Shown here: in pieces, positions 9,026 to 17,118 of the stretch | Layout of the letters: every line of letters begins with the position of its first letter | How positions within the stretch are numbered: the first letter of the stretch is position 1 | Source: Bradyrhizobium sp. NFR13 | GTDB lineage: Bacteria; Pseudomonadota; Alphaproteobacteria; Rhizobiales; Xanthobacteraceae | Assembly (NCBI RefSeq): GCF_900114605.1 | Contig: NZ_FOTP01000001.1 | Location: 868,001 to 932,000 of the forward strand | DNA: 64,000 nt | Direction of reading: 5' to 3' | Translations under genes and position numbers: made by a program | Notes under the pieces: model-generated | The model's database searches: none | What the model saw: only the letters and a program-made list of their open reading frames with translations | What the model was told of the DNA's origin: nothing

Positions 9026-9496
9026 TCAGGTCGCGCCGATAAATTGCAGCACCACTTCACGGCGATGCGGGCGGGCACGGTGCTCGATCAGGTAGATGCC
9101 CTGCCAGGTACCAAGCGCGATTTTGCCGGACAGGACCGGAACATGCAGCGAGGTCGCAGTCAGCATGGTGCGAACATGCGCAGGCATGTCATCGGGCCCC
9201 TCCGTGTCGTGCGTCCAGCTAAAATCCTGAGGCGCGAGGCGATCGAGCGTCGTCATGAGATCAACCAGCACGGAAGGATCGGCGTTTTCCTGGATGGTGA
9301 GCGACGCTGAGGTATGGCGGATGAACAGCGTCAACGCACCTTCTCGGGCACCGATCTCGCTCAGAAATTTGGCGACCTCGCGGGTCAGATCAACGAAACC
9401 TGCGCCGGATGTCTGCACTGTCAGTAGCGACGACACGACAGTTTCGACGCGAACTGCAGACGGTGCGCTGCGCGTGATGGACTTGGCAGATGTCAT
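9026..9496 (-). CDS. YjbQ/UPF0047 family protein (secondary thiamine-phosphate synthase type)
   Basis: 156 aa, single YjbQ domain. The conserved segments LFIRHTSASLTIQENADPSV, DMPAHVRTMLTATSLHVPV and GTWQGIYLIEHR are all present; the histidine/aspartate set belongs to the presumed metal site. Family members show weak thiamine-phosphate synthase activity, but the main cellular role is unsettled. The ATG at 9496 is preceded by GGGGATGTT. It is convergent with the MFS gene and separated from it by a terminator. Confidence 0.92.
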   Translation of the reverse strand: MTSAKSITRSAPSAVRVETVVSSLLTVQTSGAGFVDLTREVAKFLSEIGAREGALTLFIRHTSASLTIQENADPSVLVDLMTTLDRLAPQDFSWTHDTEGPDDMPAHVRTMLTATSLHVPVLSGKIALGTWQGIYLIEHRARPHRREVVLQFIGAT

Positions 9497-9588
9497 AACA
9501 TCCCCTTTCGGCTGACAGATCCCGGCTGATGAACCAAAACGCGCTTATGGCGTTCCCATTTCAATCGAGATGGACAAGGGAAAACGCC

Positions 9589-9756
9589 ATGAAGCCTAAA
9601 ACATCAAGGGACATTCCGGGGCCGGGACCACGCAAGGACGAACAGCGTGCGCGGGAGAAAGCTGTCATCAAGGATGCAGACAAGACCGATCAGGCCGACC
9701 GCGACATCATCCATGGCGACGGCGACAATATCGGGCTCGACCGCAAATACAAATAA
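9589..9756 (+). CDS. small hydrophilic protein of unknown function (55 aa)
   Basis: Starts MKPKTSRDIPGPGPRKDEQR at ATG 9589 with AAGGG eight bases before it. The product is rich in Lys, Arg, Asp and Glu, has no hydrophobic segment, and ends DNIGLDRKYK. I do not recognise it. The composition suggests a disordered cytoplasmic protein, as in many small stress-related proteins of rhizobia. An upstream in-frame ATG at 9529 would add 20 residues but lacks a ribosome site. It is convergent with the following DUF6894 gene. Confidence 0.5.
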   Translation: MKPKTSRDIPGPGPRKDEQRAREKAVIKDADKTDQADRDIIHGDGDNIGLDRKYK

Positions 9757-9771
9757 GAGCTGCGCACGGCG

Positions 9772-9993
9772 CTAATCGTCGGAGCTGACCACATCTGCGC
9801 GGTGAATTTCCTCGCCCTCCTCATTGCGGACGGAAATGGCGAAGTGCTTGCCGCGCAGCTCGGGCCTGATCTTGTAAATATCACCTGCGAGCTTGTCTGC
9901 GACCTCCGCGGCCAGCAATTCATTGCGCAAAATCTGCCCGGAAGCGTCAGGCACGGTCGTTCCATCGACCAGATCAAAATAAAATCTCGGCAT
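9772..9993 (-). CDS. DUF6894 family small protein
   Basis: 73 aa beginning MPRFYFDLVDGTTVPDASGQ, the characteristic start of the small proteins now called DUF6894, which are numerous in Bradyrhizobium-type genomes. It ends with an acidic tail. Function is unknown. The ATG at 9993 is directed by GGGAGGAG seven bases upstream, so the TTG codon before it is not needed. The ATG lies next to a gap of about 160 bases in which I see nothing definite. Confidence 0.75.
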   Translation of the reverse strand: MPRFYFDLVDGTTVPDASGQILRNELLAAEVADKLAGDIYKIRPELRGKHFAISVRNEEGEEIHRADVVSSDD

Positions 9994-10154
9994 CAAAGTA
10001 CTCCTCCCTTGGGTCGAAAACCTTGAGTCGAAAAATGTCCGATTGGGCTCCTGTCTGCTTGCGCTGAACTATTCTCGATATCGCGGCAAAACGCCCCCCA
10101 CATCATATCGATCAACGACGTGAGCACTGCCATCTGTAGCGAGACTGACGGGGC

Positions 10155-10691
10155 TCAGATCTTCCCGCTGGCGTCACGCTGGATGCGGCTCGCCATGTCG
10201 ACAAGGCGTCGCCACGCGTTTTCGACAAAGGCCATCACCCGATCGACGTCGCGATCGCTCGGCAGCGGAATCTCGATCTTCCTCTCGCCGTCGGCACTGC
10301 CTGACTTCCCGGGCTTCAGCGAATCCTGCTTCGGCAGCGCTTCATCGGTCTTGCCGGCGACGGCGGGACCGCGCTGCGCAAGCTCCGCCTTCAGCTTGTC
10401 GTTGTCCTTCTGCAGCCGTCCGATCTCGGTATCGAGCGCGGCACGCTCATCCGGCAAAATATAGCAGGCCCAGCCGGATCCCTTGTCCGTGCAGGTCGAA
10501 ACCGTGCCGGTGCGGGTGTCCAGGCGAATGACGCCTTCAGTGATCGGCGACAGCGAATAACGGCCGTTCTCGATGTCCGGGAGGGCCTGCGCAGACGCAC
10601 TGACGATCCCGGCCATCAGAACCGCGCCAACCCGCGCAGCGTAGCGCATGGACTGCCCGGGGAAGGTAAAACGCACCACAGCATTCTTCAT
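10155..10691 (-). CDS. hypothetical exported protein with coiled-coil segment
   Basis: 178 aa. A hydrophobic segment at about 18-35 ending ASAQA looks like a signal peptide. A short domain (about 40-80) contains two cysteines (VSTCTDKGSGWACYILPDERAA), then a coiled coil DTEIGRLQKDNDKLKAEL, a Pro/Lys linker and a basic amphipathic tail (DRVMAFVENAWRRLVDM). I cannot name the family, although proteins of this layout occur in related genera. A later start, ATG 10649 (MRYAARVGAVLMAG), would give a more normal signal peptide. It is probably periplasmic. Confidence 0.6.
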   Translation of the reverse strand: MKNAVVRFTFPGQSMRYAARVGAVLMAGIVSASAQALPDIENGRYSLSPITEGVIRLDTRTGTVSTCTDKGSGWACYILPDERAALDTEIGRLQKDNDKLKAELAQRGPAVAGKTDEALPKQDSLKPGKSGSADGERKIEIPLPSDRDVDRVMAFVENAWRRLVDMASRIQRDASGKI

Positions 10692-10746
10692 GGAGATGCT
10701 CCGCGTTGCGAGTTCGGGCGATAGCCGCCTTTGCTCTCAGATGTGC

Positions 10747-11370
10747 TCAGATTTGAGATTTGAAAGGCGCCCGCTTTGCTTTCAACGCATCAGCCAGCAA
10801 TTCGAGCCGGTCCTGCCCCCAAAATACTTCGCCGTTGAGCACATAGGCCGGCGAGCCGAACACGTCAGCCGCAATCGCCTCCTGACGGTTCTGTTCGTAT
10901 GTCGCAGCCACACCGCTCGACGCCGCACGCTCCACCAGTTTCGCGCCCGGCAGTCCCGAATCATCCGCCAGCCTGATCAGCACGGCCGTGTCGCCGAGAT
11001 TGAGCTGACCTTCCCAGACTGCAGGAAATGCGCGGCGCAGGAACGGGTCCGGATCGTGTCCGGCCTCGAGCGCCGCGATCACCAGACCATCGGCGAGTCG
11101 ACCATCGAATGGCCAGTTCTTCGGCTGCAGATGGAAATCGAGACCGCGCTTGTCGCGCCAGCGCTGCAATTCAAGCATCCGGTAGCGCTGCCGTACCGGA
11201 TGACGCTTGCCCAGCGGGAGTCCGCCGGTTTCCGAAAACAGATCGCCGAGAAATACCGGCTTGTGATTCACCTTGAGATCATAAGTACTTACGAGATCGC
11301 GAAAGAGCGCGTGGCCGATATAGGCCCAGGGCGATGGCAGCGAAAAATAGTAGTCGATCTCTTGAGACAT
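10747..11370 (-). CDS. DsbA-family 2-hydroxychromene-2-carboxylate isomerase-like protein
   Basis: 207 aa of the thioredoxin-fold DsbA/kappa-GST superfamily. The N-terminal IDYYFSLPSPWAYIG has serine where redox DsbA proteins have CxxC, as in HCCA isomerases (NahD type) that use glutathione. The C-terminal GSPAYVLNGEVFWGQDRLELL is the usual cis-Pro and substrate region. The start is ATG 11370; the longer frame to 11457 has no family similarity. The true substrate is unknown, since no aromatic-degradation genes are adjacent. Confidence 0.82.
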   Translation of the reverse strand: MSQEIDYYFSLPSPWAYIGHALFRDLVSTYDLKVNHKPVFLGDLFSETGGLPLGKRHPVRQRYRMLELQRWRDKRGLDFHLQPKNWPFDGRLADGLVIAALEAGHDPDPFLRRAFPAVWEGQLNLGDTAVLIRLADDSGLPGAKLVERAASSGVAATYEQNRQEAIAADVFGSPAYVLNGEVFWGQDRLELLADALKAKRAPFKSQI

Positions 11371-11546
11371 TCCGGGCTCCGGCAGAGGCATTTCAAACTC
11401 TGCGGTACTCCAACAGAGCGCCCTGCGCCGTGCAAGATAGATCACCTCGAAAGTCATTCTTGCGCTGCGGCGATCCCGCGCAGCGGGATTCGAATTTCGC
11501 CAATAAAATCAAGTGAATCAAAGGACTAACAGGTGATCAGCGAATC

Positions 11547-11575
11547 TTGACTTGGCAAGATGCGCTAAGTATGGT
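11547..11575 (+). promoter_or_regulatory. candidate sigma-70 promoter of the atp F0 operon
   Basis: TTGACT (11547-11552), a 17-base spacer and TATGGT (11570-11575), 69 bases before the atpI start. This is the best-matching pair in the 273-base gap upstream of the operon. Confidence 0.5.
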
Positions 11576-11643
11576 CCGCCCGGCTTTGAAGGGTGACGGG
11601 GCGTTATTTCCAGCATTTGCAGCGTTATTTCGAGTGTCGCAAC

Positions 11644-12018
11644 ATGACTAACGGCACACGGGACGATGACAGTGGACGCGGACGTGACGGCAAAACGTCT
11701 CCCGATGAGGCTGCGCTTTCCGCAAGGCTCGGAAGTCTGAATCAGCGTCTGTCCAAACTTCAGGATGAGCGCAAATTCCAGACTGACCAATCCGAAACTG
11801 GAAGCGGAAACGCGCAGTCCAGGGCATCGGCCATGGCAGTGGGTCTCCGTCTTTCCTCGGAACTGGTCGCGGGCGTCGTCGTCGGAACGATTCTTGGCTG
11901 GGGCTTCGATCGTTTGCTGTCGACATCACCGTGGGGGCTGATCGTTTTCATGCTGCTCGGCTTCGTCGCCGGCGTAATGAACGTGATGCGCTCAGCTGGT
12001 GTCGGAAAGAAGCAATAA
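11644..12018 (+). CDS. atpI: ATP synthase protein I
   Basis: 124 aa with a polar N-terminus and two membrane spans, GLRLSSELVAGVVVGTILGWGFD and WGLIVFMLLGFVAGVMNVMR, which are the AtpI/AtpQ family signature. AtpI assists assembly of the c-ring or cation supply. It is the first gene of the F0 operon, followed by atpB after 104 bases. The start at ATG 11644 agrees with family length; 17 residues of upstream frame are discarded. Confidence 0.9.
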   Translation: MTNGTRDDDSGRGRDGKTSPDEAALSARLGSLNQRLSKLQDERKFQTDQSETGSGNAQSRASAMAVGLRLSSELVAGVVVGTILGWGFDRLLSTSPWGLIVFMLLGFVAGVMNVMRSAGVGKKQ

Positions 12019-12122
12019 GAAATTCGTGCCCAAGACCTTTGCGTCGATGGCGCAGCATTTGAGTGCCGGCTGTCCGGCAAGGAAACGCCGGGCGTTCCGG
12101 CCGAATTGAAAGACCGACGTGG

Positions 12123-12872
12123 ATGGCCGATCCGATCCATCAATTTGAGATCCACAAGATCTTCACCCTGGGCCATATCGGCAATCAGGAAATCGCCTTC
12201 ACCAACTCGTCGGCCTATATGTTCGGCGCCGTCGCCGTCGTGTCACTGCTGATGCTCGGTGGCAGCGCCGGTCGCCGGCTGATCCCGAACCGTTTCCAGT
12301 CGGTCGCCGAACTGTCTTACGAATTCGTGTCGAACACGCTACGCAGTAGCATCGGCGAAGAAGGGATGAAGTTCTTCCCCTTCGTGTTCTCGCTCTTCAT
12401 GTTCATCCTCACGGCGAACCTGATCGGCATTATCCCCTACACCTTCACCGTCACCAGCCATCTGATCGTCACCGTCGCGCTGGCGCTGATGGTGTTCCTC
12501 ACGGTGTTCCTCTACGGCCTCTACAAGAACGGCCTCGGCTTCTTCAAGCTGTTCGTGCCCCACGGCATTCCGATTTACATCCTGCCGCTGATCATGGTGA
12601 TCGAGGTCATCTCGTTCCTGTCGCGCCCGGTGTCGCATTCGGTTCGTCTGTTTGCCAACATGCTGGCCGGCCACATCACGTTGAAGGTTTTCGCCGGCTT
12701 CGTGACCTCGCTTTCGGCGCTCGGTGCAGTCGGCATCTTCGGTGCCGTCCTGCCGCTGGCCATGACCACGGCGCTGACCGCGCTGGAACTGCTGGTCGCC
12801 TTCCTGCAGGCCTATGTGTTCACGATCCTGACCTGCATCTATCTCAACGACGCACTTCATCCGGGCCACTAA
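12123..12872 (+). CDS. atpB: ATP synthase F0 subunit a
   Basis: 249-aa proton-channel subunit of F0. It begins [14 protein letters not shown], typical of alphaproteobacterial AtpB. The essential arginine lies in the transmembrane stretch [14 protein letters not shown], and the last span reads [21 protein letters not shown]. Five to six membrane helices are visible. It lies between atpI and the c-subunit gene, in the standard order for a separate F0 operon of this group. Confidence 0.97.
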   Translation: MADPIHQFEIHKIFTLGHIGNQEIAFTNSSAYMFGAVAVVSLLMLGGSAGRRLIPNRFQSVAELSYEFVSNTLRSSIGEEGMKFFPFVFSLFMFILTANLIGIIPYTFTVTSHLIVTVALALMVFLTVFLYGLYKNGLGFFKLFVPHGIPIYILPLIMVIEVISFLSRPVSHSVRLFANMLAGHITLKVFAGFVTSLSALGAVGIFGAVLPLAMTTALTALELLVAFLQAYVFTILTCIYLNDALHPGH

Positions 12873-12943
12873 CCGCATTTTAGTGTCCTGGCGGAATTCC
12901 ACCCCTCACCTGTCTTATCCCTATCCCAAGAAGGAGTTTTACT

Positions 12944-13171
12944 ATGGATCCCATCGCAGCGAAGTACATCGGCGCCGGCATTGCTTGTCTCGGCATGGGT
13001 GGCGCTGGCATCGGCGTCGGCATGATCTTCAGCCAGTTCCTCAACGGTGCGCTCCGCAACCCGTCGGCTTCCCAGGGCCAGTTCGCTAACCTGATCTTCG
13101 GCTTCGCCGTGACCGAAGCGCTCGGCATCTTCTCGCTGCTGATCGCGCTGCTGCTGCTGTTCGCCGTCTAA
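12944..13171 (+). CDS. atpE: ATP synthase F0 subunit c
   Basis: 75-aa two-helix hairpin. The polar loop is RNPSASQG, and the proton-carrying carboxylate is Glu58 in [15 protein letters not shown]. It starts [12 protein letters not shown] behind AAGGAG. A multimer of this protein forms the rotor ring. The reason for choosing Glu58 is its position in the middle of helix 2. Confidence 0.97.
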   Translation: MDPIAAKYIGAGIACLGMGGAGIGVGMIFSQFLNGALRNPSASQGQFANLIFGFAVTEALGIFSLLIALLLLFAV

Positions 13172-13233
13172 GCTGAAACGGATCCGGTTGCCGCTCCATT
13201 CGGGGCGCGCTTCCGATCGATAAGGAGACTGCT

Positions 13234-13803
13234 GTGGCTGAAGGTCAGGGCAAATCCAAGGGCGCCGATCACGGCACTGCCGCACACACAGCGGCAGACG
13301 GTGGTCACAAGGCGTCATTTCCGCCGTTCGAGAGCAACACCTTCGCTTCACAGCTGGTGTCGTTCGCGATCGCGTTCGGCTTGCTCTATCTGATCGTGTC
13401 GCGTCTGGCGCTGCCCCGCGTCGGCGGCGTGCTTGCGGCCCGTCAGCAGGTTCTCGATACGGACCTGAACGAAGCCGCCAAGCTCAAGGCCGATTCCGAC
13501 GCTGCATTGAAGGCTTACGAAACCGAACTCGCCAATGCCCGCGCCAAGGCGCAGGCGATGGCGACCGAGGTTCGTGAGAAGCTCAATGCAGAACAGGAGC
13601 AGGCCAAGGCGAAGCTCGAAGAGAGCCTTGCCAGCAAGCTTGCTGCAGCGGAGCAGACCATCGCGACCACCCGCGCAACGGCGATGGGCAATGTGCGCAG
13701 CATTGCTGCGGACACGGCCTCGGCGATCGTCGAACGTCTGACGGGCGTCAGCCCCGATGCAGGCGCCGTCAACGCCGCGCTCGACGCGTCGCTGAAAGGA
13801 TAA
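13234..13803 (+). CDS. atpF2: ATP synthase F0 subunit b' (b2)
   Basis: 189-aa b'-type stalk subunit: a polar N-terminal tail of about 40 residues, one membrane helix ([20 protein letters not shown]) and a long charged coiled coil rich in Ala, Lys and Glu. Starts at GTG 13234 with TAAGGAG seven bases before it. Photosynthetic and related alphaproteobacteria carry two different b genes, this one and the following one, whose products form a heterodimeric peripheral stalk. Also called atpG or atpX in some genomes. Confidence 0.93.
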   Translation: MAEGQGKSKGADHGTAAHTAADGGHKASFPPFESNTFASQLVSFAIAFGLLYLIVSRLALPRVGGVLAARQQVLDTDLNEAAKLKADSDAALKAYETELANARAKAQAMATEVREKLNAEQEQAKAKLEESLASKLAAAEQTIATTRATAMGNVRSIAADTASAIVERLTGVSPDAGAVNAALDASLKG

Positions 13804-13807
13804 ACGG

Positions 13808-14296
13808 ATGTTCGGACTTCAAGCTGAATTCTGGGTCGCCGTCGCTTTTGTCATTCTGATGGTGGTGTTCGGCTGGTTCGGTATTCACCGCACCATTCTG
13901 ACGGCACTCGACCACCGCAGCGTCCGCATCAAGCAGGAACTCGACGACGCCCGTCGCCTGCGTGATGAAGCCGCGGCGCTGCTCGCAGACTACAAGAAGC
14001 GTCATGCAGCGGCCGAGCGCGAAGCGCAGGACATCATCACTTCCGCCAAGGAAGAGGCTGAGCGGATTGCCGCAGAAGCCAAGGCCAAGATGGAAGATTT
14101 TGTCTCCCGCCGCACCAAGACCGCGGAAGGCAAGATTGCTCAGGCGGAAGCCCAGGCTGTCGCGGACGTTCGCGCAGCCGCAGCCGAAGCCGCAGTGAGC
14201 GCCGCAACCTCGGTGCTGTCGCAGTCGGTCAAGGGCTCGGTGGCCGACGACCTGATCGCGAAGGGCATCGGCGAAGTTCGCTCCAAGCTGAACTAA
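13808..14296 (+). CDS. atpF: ATP synthase F0 subunit b
   Basis: 162-aa stalk subunit with an N-terminal membrane helix ([20 protein letters not shown]) and a cytoplasmic coiled coil ([18 protein letters not shown] and following). Begins four bases after b', so the pair is translated together. The F1 genes are not in the window, as expected for this family, where F0 and F1 operons are apart. Confidence 0.95.
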   Translation: MFGLQAEFWVAVAFVILMVVFGWFGIHRTILTALDHRSVRIKQELDDARRLRDEAAALLADYKKRHAAAEREAQDIITSAKEEAERIAAEAKAKMEDFVSRRTKTAEGKIAQAEAQAVADVRAAAAEAAVSAATSVLSQSVKGSVADDLIAKGIGEVRSKLN

Positions 14297-14320
14297 GCGA
14301 AGCACTTCAAACTAAAAAAA

Positions 14321-14351
14321 GCCGGCGCGAGATCATCGCGCCGGCTTTTTT
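14321..14351. terminator. bidirectional terminator between atpF and the lipoprotein gene
   Basis: Ten-base stem GCCGGCGCGA / TCGCGCCGGC with A-run before (14314-14320) and T-run after, so it can end both the atp transcript and the convergent lipoprotein transcript. Confidence 0.93.
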
Positions 14352-14368
14352 GTTGGCTGAATGTCCTC

Positions 14369-15052
14369 TTAGCGCCGCTTGCGGGCGGGCGCCTGCGATT
14401 TCAGGGCCTGCGGATCGAAGCCGATATAGAAGATATAGGAATCGCCTGCAGTGCCCGTCGGCACCGGATAGACGAGATCCTCGCCGACCAGACTGAACGG
14501 CACGCTGGTCTCGCTGCCGATCTGTACATTGGTCTGGAATACCTTCGTGGCAATGGTCTTCGGCGTCACACCTTCCTGCACCACGGCGACACGCAGCGGC
14601 ACATCCACCGCCGCCGGCGCACCGGCCGGCCCGACGATGACGCGGCCCTGGATGCCGATCTTGACCGAGATCTGACCGGCATTGAGATCGCAGGAGCGCG
14701 CGGTGCGGGTGATGGTGGCCTGGAAAGCCAGATCGTTGCCTACCGCCGGCTTGCCTGCAGCACCAACCGCATAGGTCGAGGCGCCTGGCCGGATGCTGAC
14801 GCTCGGGCAGGTCAGATCGTTCTCATCGGTCTGCGGCGATTGCGGCGCGCCGACCTCGGTGGACTTGCCCGAGAACAACTGGGTGAAGCGATCGGTCATC
14901 GACGGACTGCCGCCACCACTGCTCGGCGAGCCACCGCCAAACATGCTGCCGCCGCCGCAACCGGCCAGCGTCAGGCTTGCGGTAGTGATCACCAGCAGGC
15001 TGCGGAGCGCGCCGGTGCGGCCGCTGATCGGCATCGAACGAATGTTGCGCAT
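14369..15052 (-). CDS. hypothetical lipoprotein
   Basis: 227 aa. The N-terminus ends in a lipobox LAGC, after which comes a Gly/Ser-rich spacer (GGGSMFGGGSPSSGGGSP). The remaining domain (about 75-220) has two cysteines (DLTCPSVSIRPG, TARSCDLNAG) and a beta-rich pattern. Members of this uncharacterised family are widespread in Bradyrhizobium-like genomes, probably anchored in the outer membrane. No partner genes suggest a role. It shares a bidirectional terminator with the atp operon. Confidence 0.8.
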   Translation of the reverse strand: MRNIRSMPISGRTGALRSLLVITTASLTLAGCGGGSMFGGGSPSSGGGSPSMTDRFTQLFSGKSTEVGAPQSPQTDENDLTCPSVSIRPGASTYAVGAAGKPAVGNDLAFQATITRTARSCDLNAGQISVKIGIQGRVIVGPAGAPAAVDVPLRVAVVQEGVTPKTIATKVFQTNVQIGSETSVPFSLVGEDLVYPVPTGTAGDSYIFYIGFDPQALKSQAPARKRR

Positions 15053-15122
15053 TATGAAGATATCCCCGGAGATTCAGTCGTTTGCGCTGCCCCGCCCAAG
15101 GCGTGCGCAGGGCCTTATAACA

Positions 15123-15178
15123 GCGCAATGGCGGCGAACCCAAGGCACTTGAGAGAGGACAGATGCGCGCCATTGCGC
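15123..15178. repeat. 11-bp inverted repeat with 34-base loop
   Basis: GCGCAATGGCG (15123-15133) and CGCCATTGCGC (15168-15178) are exact inverted copies. They lie in the gap between the GNAT gene stop and the lipoprotein start, so on the minus strand the stem would form just after the GNAT gene. Confidence 0.6.
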
Positions 15179-15206
15179 CACATCCGGACATCGCGCTGCA
15201 GCACGA

Positions 15207-15794
15207 CTACCCGCGGAAGTCCTCGTGCAGCATGCCGTAAAGCAGGTGATCCTGCCAGATGCCATTGATGCAGAGATAACGCCGCGCCAGCCCTTCGCGC
15301 GAGAAGCCGCATTTCTCCAGCACCCGCACCGACGGCATGTTGGTGGGAATGCAGGCCGCCTCGATGCGGTGCAGATTCAACTCACCGAACAAAGTCGGCA
15401 ACAGCACCCGCAGCGCCGCGGTCATGACGCCCTGCCCGGTATAGGGCTGGCCGACCCAGTAACCGATGGTGCCGGCCTGGACGATGCCCCGGCGCACATT
15501 GGCCAATGTGACGCCGCCCAGCAGCGTGCCGTCGGACTCGCGAAACACCAGAAACGGATAGGCGCGATCGGCCGCCGCATCGTCGGCATAGCGGCGCAGC
15601 CGGCGACGAAAGCCGGAGCGCGTCAGGTCGTCTGACGGCCAGATCGGCTCCCACGGCGTGAGATAACCCCGGCTCTGCTCACGCAGATCGGCCCATTGCG
15701 GAAAGTCGCTCATCACGGGTGCGCGCAAGGCAACGCCGTAGCCGCGCGGCGCCAGCGCCGCCGGCATGCTCGATGGCAAACGAAACAGGGCCAT
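15207..15794 (-). CDS. GNAT-family N-acetyltransferase (RimJ-like)
   Basis: 195 aa, GNAT fold. The acetyl-CoA loop is GYWVGQPYTGQGVMTAAL (the Q/RxxGxG/A motif), followed by LHRIEAACIPTNMPSVRVLEKCGF, the classical motif B of RimJ/RimL-type enzymes that acetylate ribosomal-protein N-termini or small amines. It starts at ATG 15794 behind GGGAGCGACC. It is last in a run of minus-strand genes after the M16 peptidase (34-base gap), probably the tail of the thrC transcript. Confidence 0.9.
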   Translation of the reverse strand: MALFRLPSSMPAALAPRGYGVALRAPVMSDFPQWADLREQSRGYLTPWEPIWPSDDLTRSGFRRRLRRYADDAAADRAYPFLVFRESDGTLLGGVTLANVRRGIVQAGTIGYWVGQPYTGQGVMTAALRVLLPTLFGELNLHRIEAACIPTNMPSVRVLEKCGFSREGLARRYLCINGIWQDHLLYGMLHEDFRG

Positions 15795-15828
15795 AGGGTC
15801 GCTCCCTGATGCCTTGGACCTCGCCGGC

Positions 15829-17118
15829 CTAGTGGAGCAGGCTCTTGTCCTTGGCGCGGGTCAATCCTTCCGCAAAAGCCACCGCCGTGTCCAGCCCCCG
15901 ACCGCTGCCGAGCGCCGCCACCGCCGGCCGGCTACGCGTCAGCAGGCCGCGGGCGACGTTGCGGGTCGATTCCACGCTGACGTCATCGATGCGCTGGACG
16001 AGTTCTTCCACGGTGAGCGGACGGCCATAGGCCAGCATGTGCCGCGCCAATTGCTCGGCGCGCGAACTGCAGCTCTCCAGCGCCATCAGCAGGCCAGCCT
16101 TCATCTGCGCCTTGGCGCGCGCGATCTCGGCCTCGGTCAATGTCTCCACCGACTCGTTGATGACGTCGACGATGACTTCCATCATCTCCGGCGCATCGGT
16201 GGGGTCGGTGCCGGTATAGAGACCGAAGAAGCCGGTGTCGGTATAGGGCGCGTGGAACGTGTAGATCGAGTAGCAGAGACCGCGCTTCTCACGCACTTCC
16301 TGGAACAGACGCGACGACATCCCGCCGCCGAGAATGTTGGTGAAGACCTGCAGGCTGAACAGCGACAGGTCCGACTGCGGCAGACCTTCCAGCGCCAGCG
16401 TTAGATGCGCCTGTTCGAGATCGCGATTGACCACGCGCGAGCCGCCCTTGCCGAACATCGCCGGCTGCGGCTTTGGCGCGGCAGTACCTGCGAAGCTGGA
16501 GAAACGATCCGACGCCTCATGCACGACCTGGCGATGATTTACGGCGCCCGCGGCAGCCACCACCATGTCCGGCCCGCGATAATGCGTGGACAGATAGTTC
16601 TGCAGCATGTCGCGATCAAAACCCTTCAGAGTCTTGGCGGTGCCCAGAAGCGAACGGCCCATCGGCTGGTCGGGATAGCAGAGCTCATTGAGATGTTCGA
16701 ACACGACATCGTCCGGCGTATCCTGCGCCGCACCGATCTCCTGCACGATCACGCTCTTCTCGCGCTCCAGCTCGTCCGGCACGAAAGTGGGATTGGCGAG
16801 AATGTCCGAGAGCACATCGAGCGCCAGCGGCACATCGGCCTTCATCACGCGGGCATAATAGGCCGTGGTCTCGGTCGAGGTCGCGGCATTGAGATCGCCG
16901 CCGACCGCCTCGATCTCCTCGACGATCTCGCGCGAGGAGCGCTTCTTGGTGCCCTTGAACGCCATGTGTTCGAGCAGATGCGAGATGCCGTGCTCGTTGG
17001 GCTTCTCATCGCGGCCGCCGACGCCGGTCCAGACGCCGAGCGCGGCAGTTTCCAGATGCGGCATGGTATCGGTGATGACCGTCAGGCCCGAAGGCAGCTT
17101 TGTAACCTCGACGGTCAT
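15829..17118 (-). CDS. M16-family zinc peptidase (mitochondrial processing peptidase-like)
   Basis: 429 aa with the inverted zinc motif HLLEH at 47-51 (HxxEH) and a downstream glutamate in EIEAVGGDLNAATSTETTAYY. The C-terminal half, with LGGGMSSRLFQEVREKRGLCYSIY, is the second M16 domain. These enzymes degrade peptides or process leader sequences; in alphaproteobacteria they are the bacterial relatives of mitochondrial processing peptidase. The start codon overlaps the thrC stop as ATGA, so the two are translationally coupled, an arrangement conserved in the family. Confidence 0.95.
   Translation of the reverse strand: MTVEVTKLPSGLTVITDTMPHLETAALGVWTGVGGRDEKPNEHGISHLLEHMAFKGTKKRSSREIVEEIEAVGGDLNAATSTETTAYYARVMKADVPLALDVLSDILANPTFVPDELEREKSVIVQEIGAAQDTPDDVVFEHLNELCYPDQPMGRSLLGTAKTLKGFDRDMLQNYLSTHYRGPDMVVAAAGAVNHRQVVHEASDRFSSFAGTAAPKPQPAMFGKGGSRVVNRDLEQAHLTLALEGLPQSDLSLFSLQVFTNILGGGMSSRLFQEVREKRGLCYSIYTFHAPYTDTGFFGLYTGTDPTDAPEMMEVIVDVINESVETLTEAEIARAKAQMKAGLLMALESCSSRAEQLARHMLAYGRPLTVEELVQRIDDVSVESTRNVARGLLTRSRPAVAALGSGRGLDTAVAFAEGLTRAKDKSLLH

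Noticed and set aside
9529-9588. Longer start for the 55-aa hydrophilic protein
   Set aside because: The extra 20 residues lack a ribosome site, whereas AAGGG precedes the ATG at 9589.
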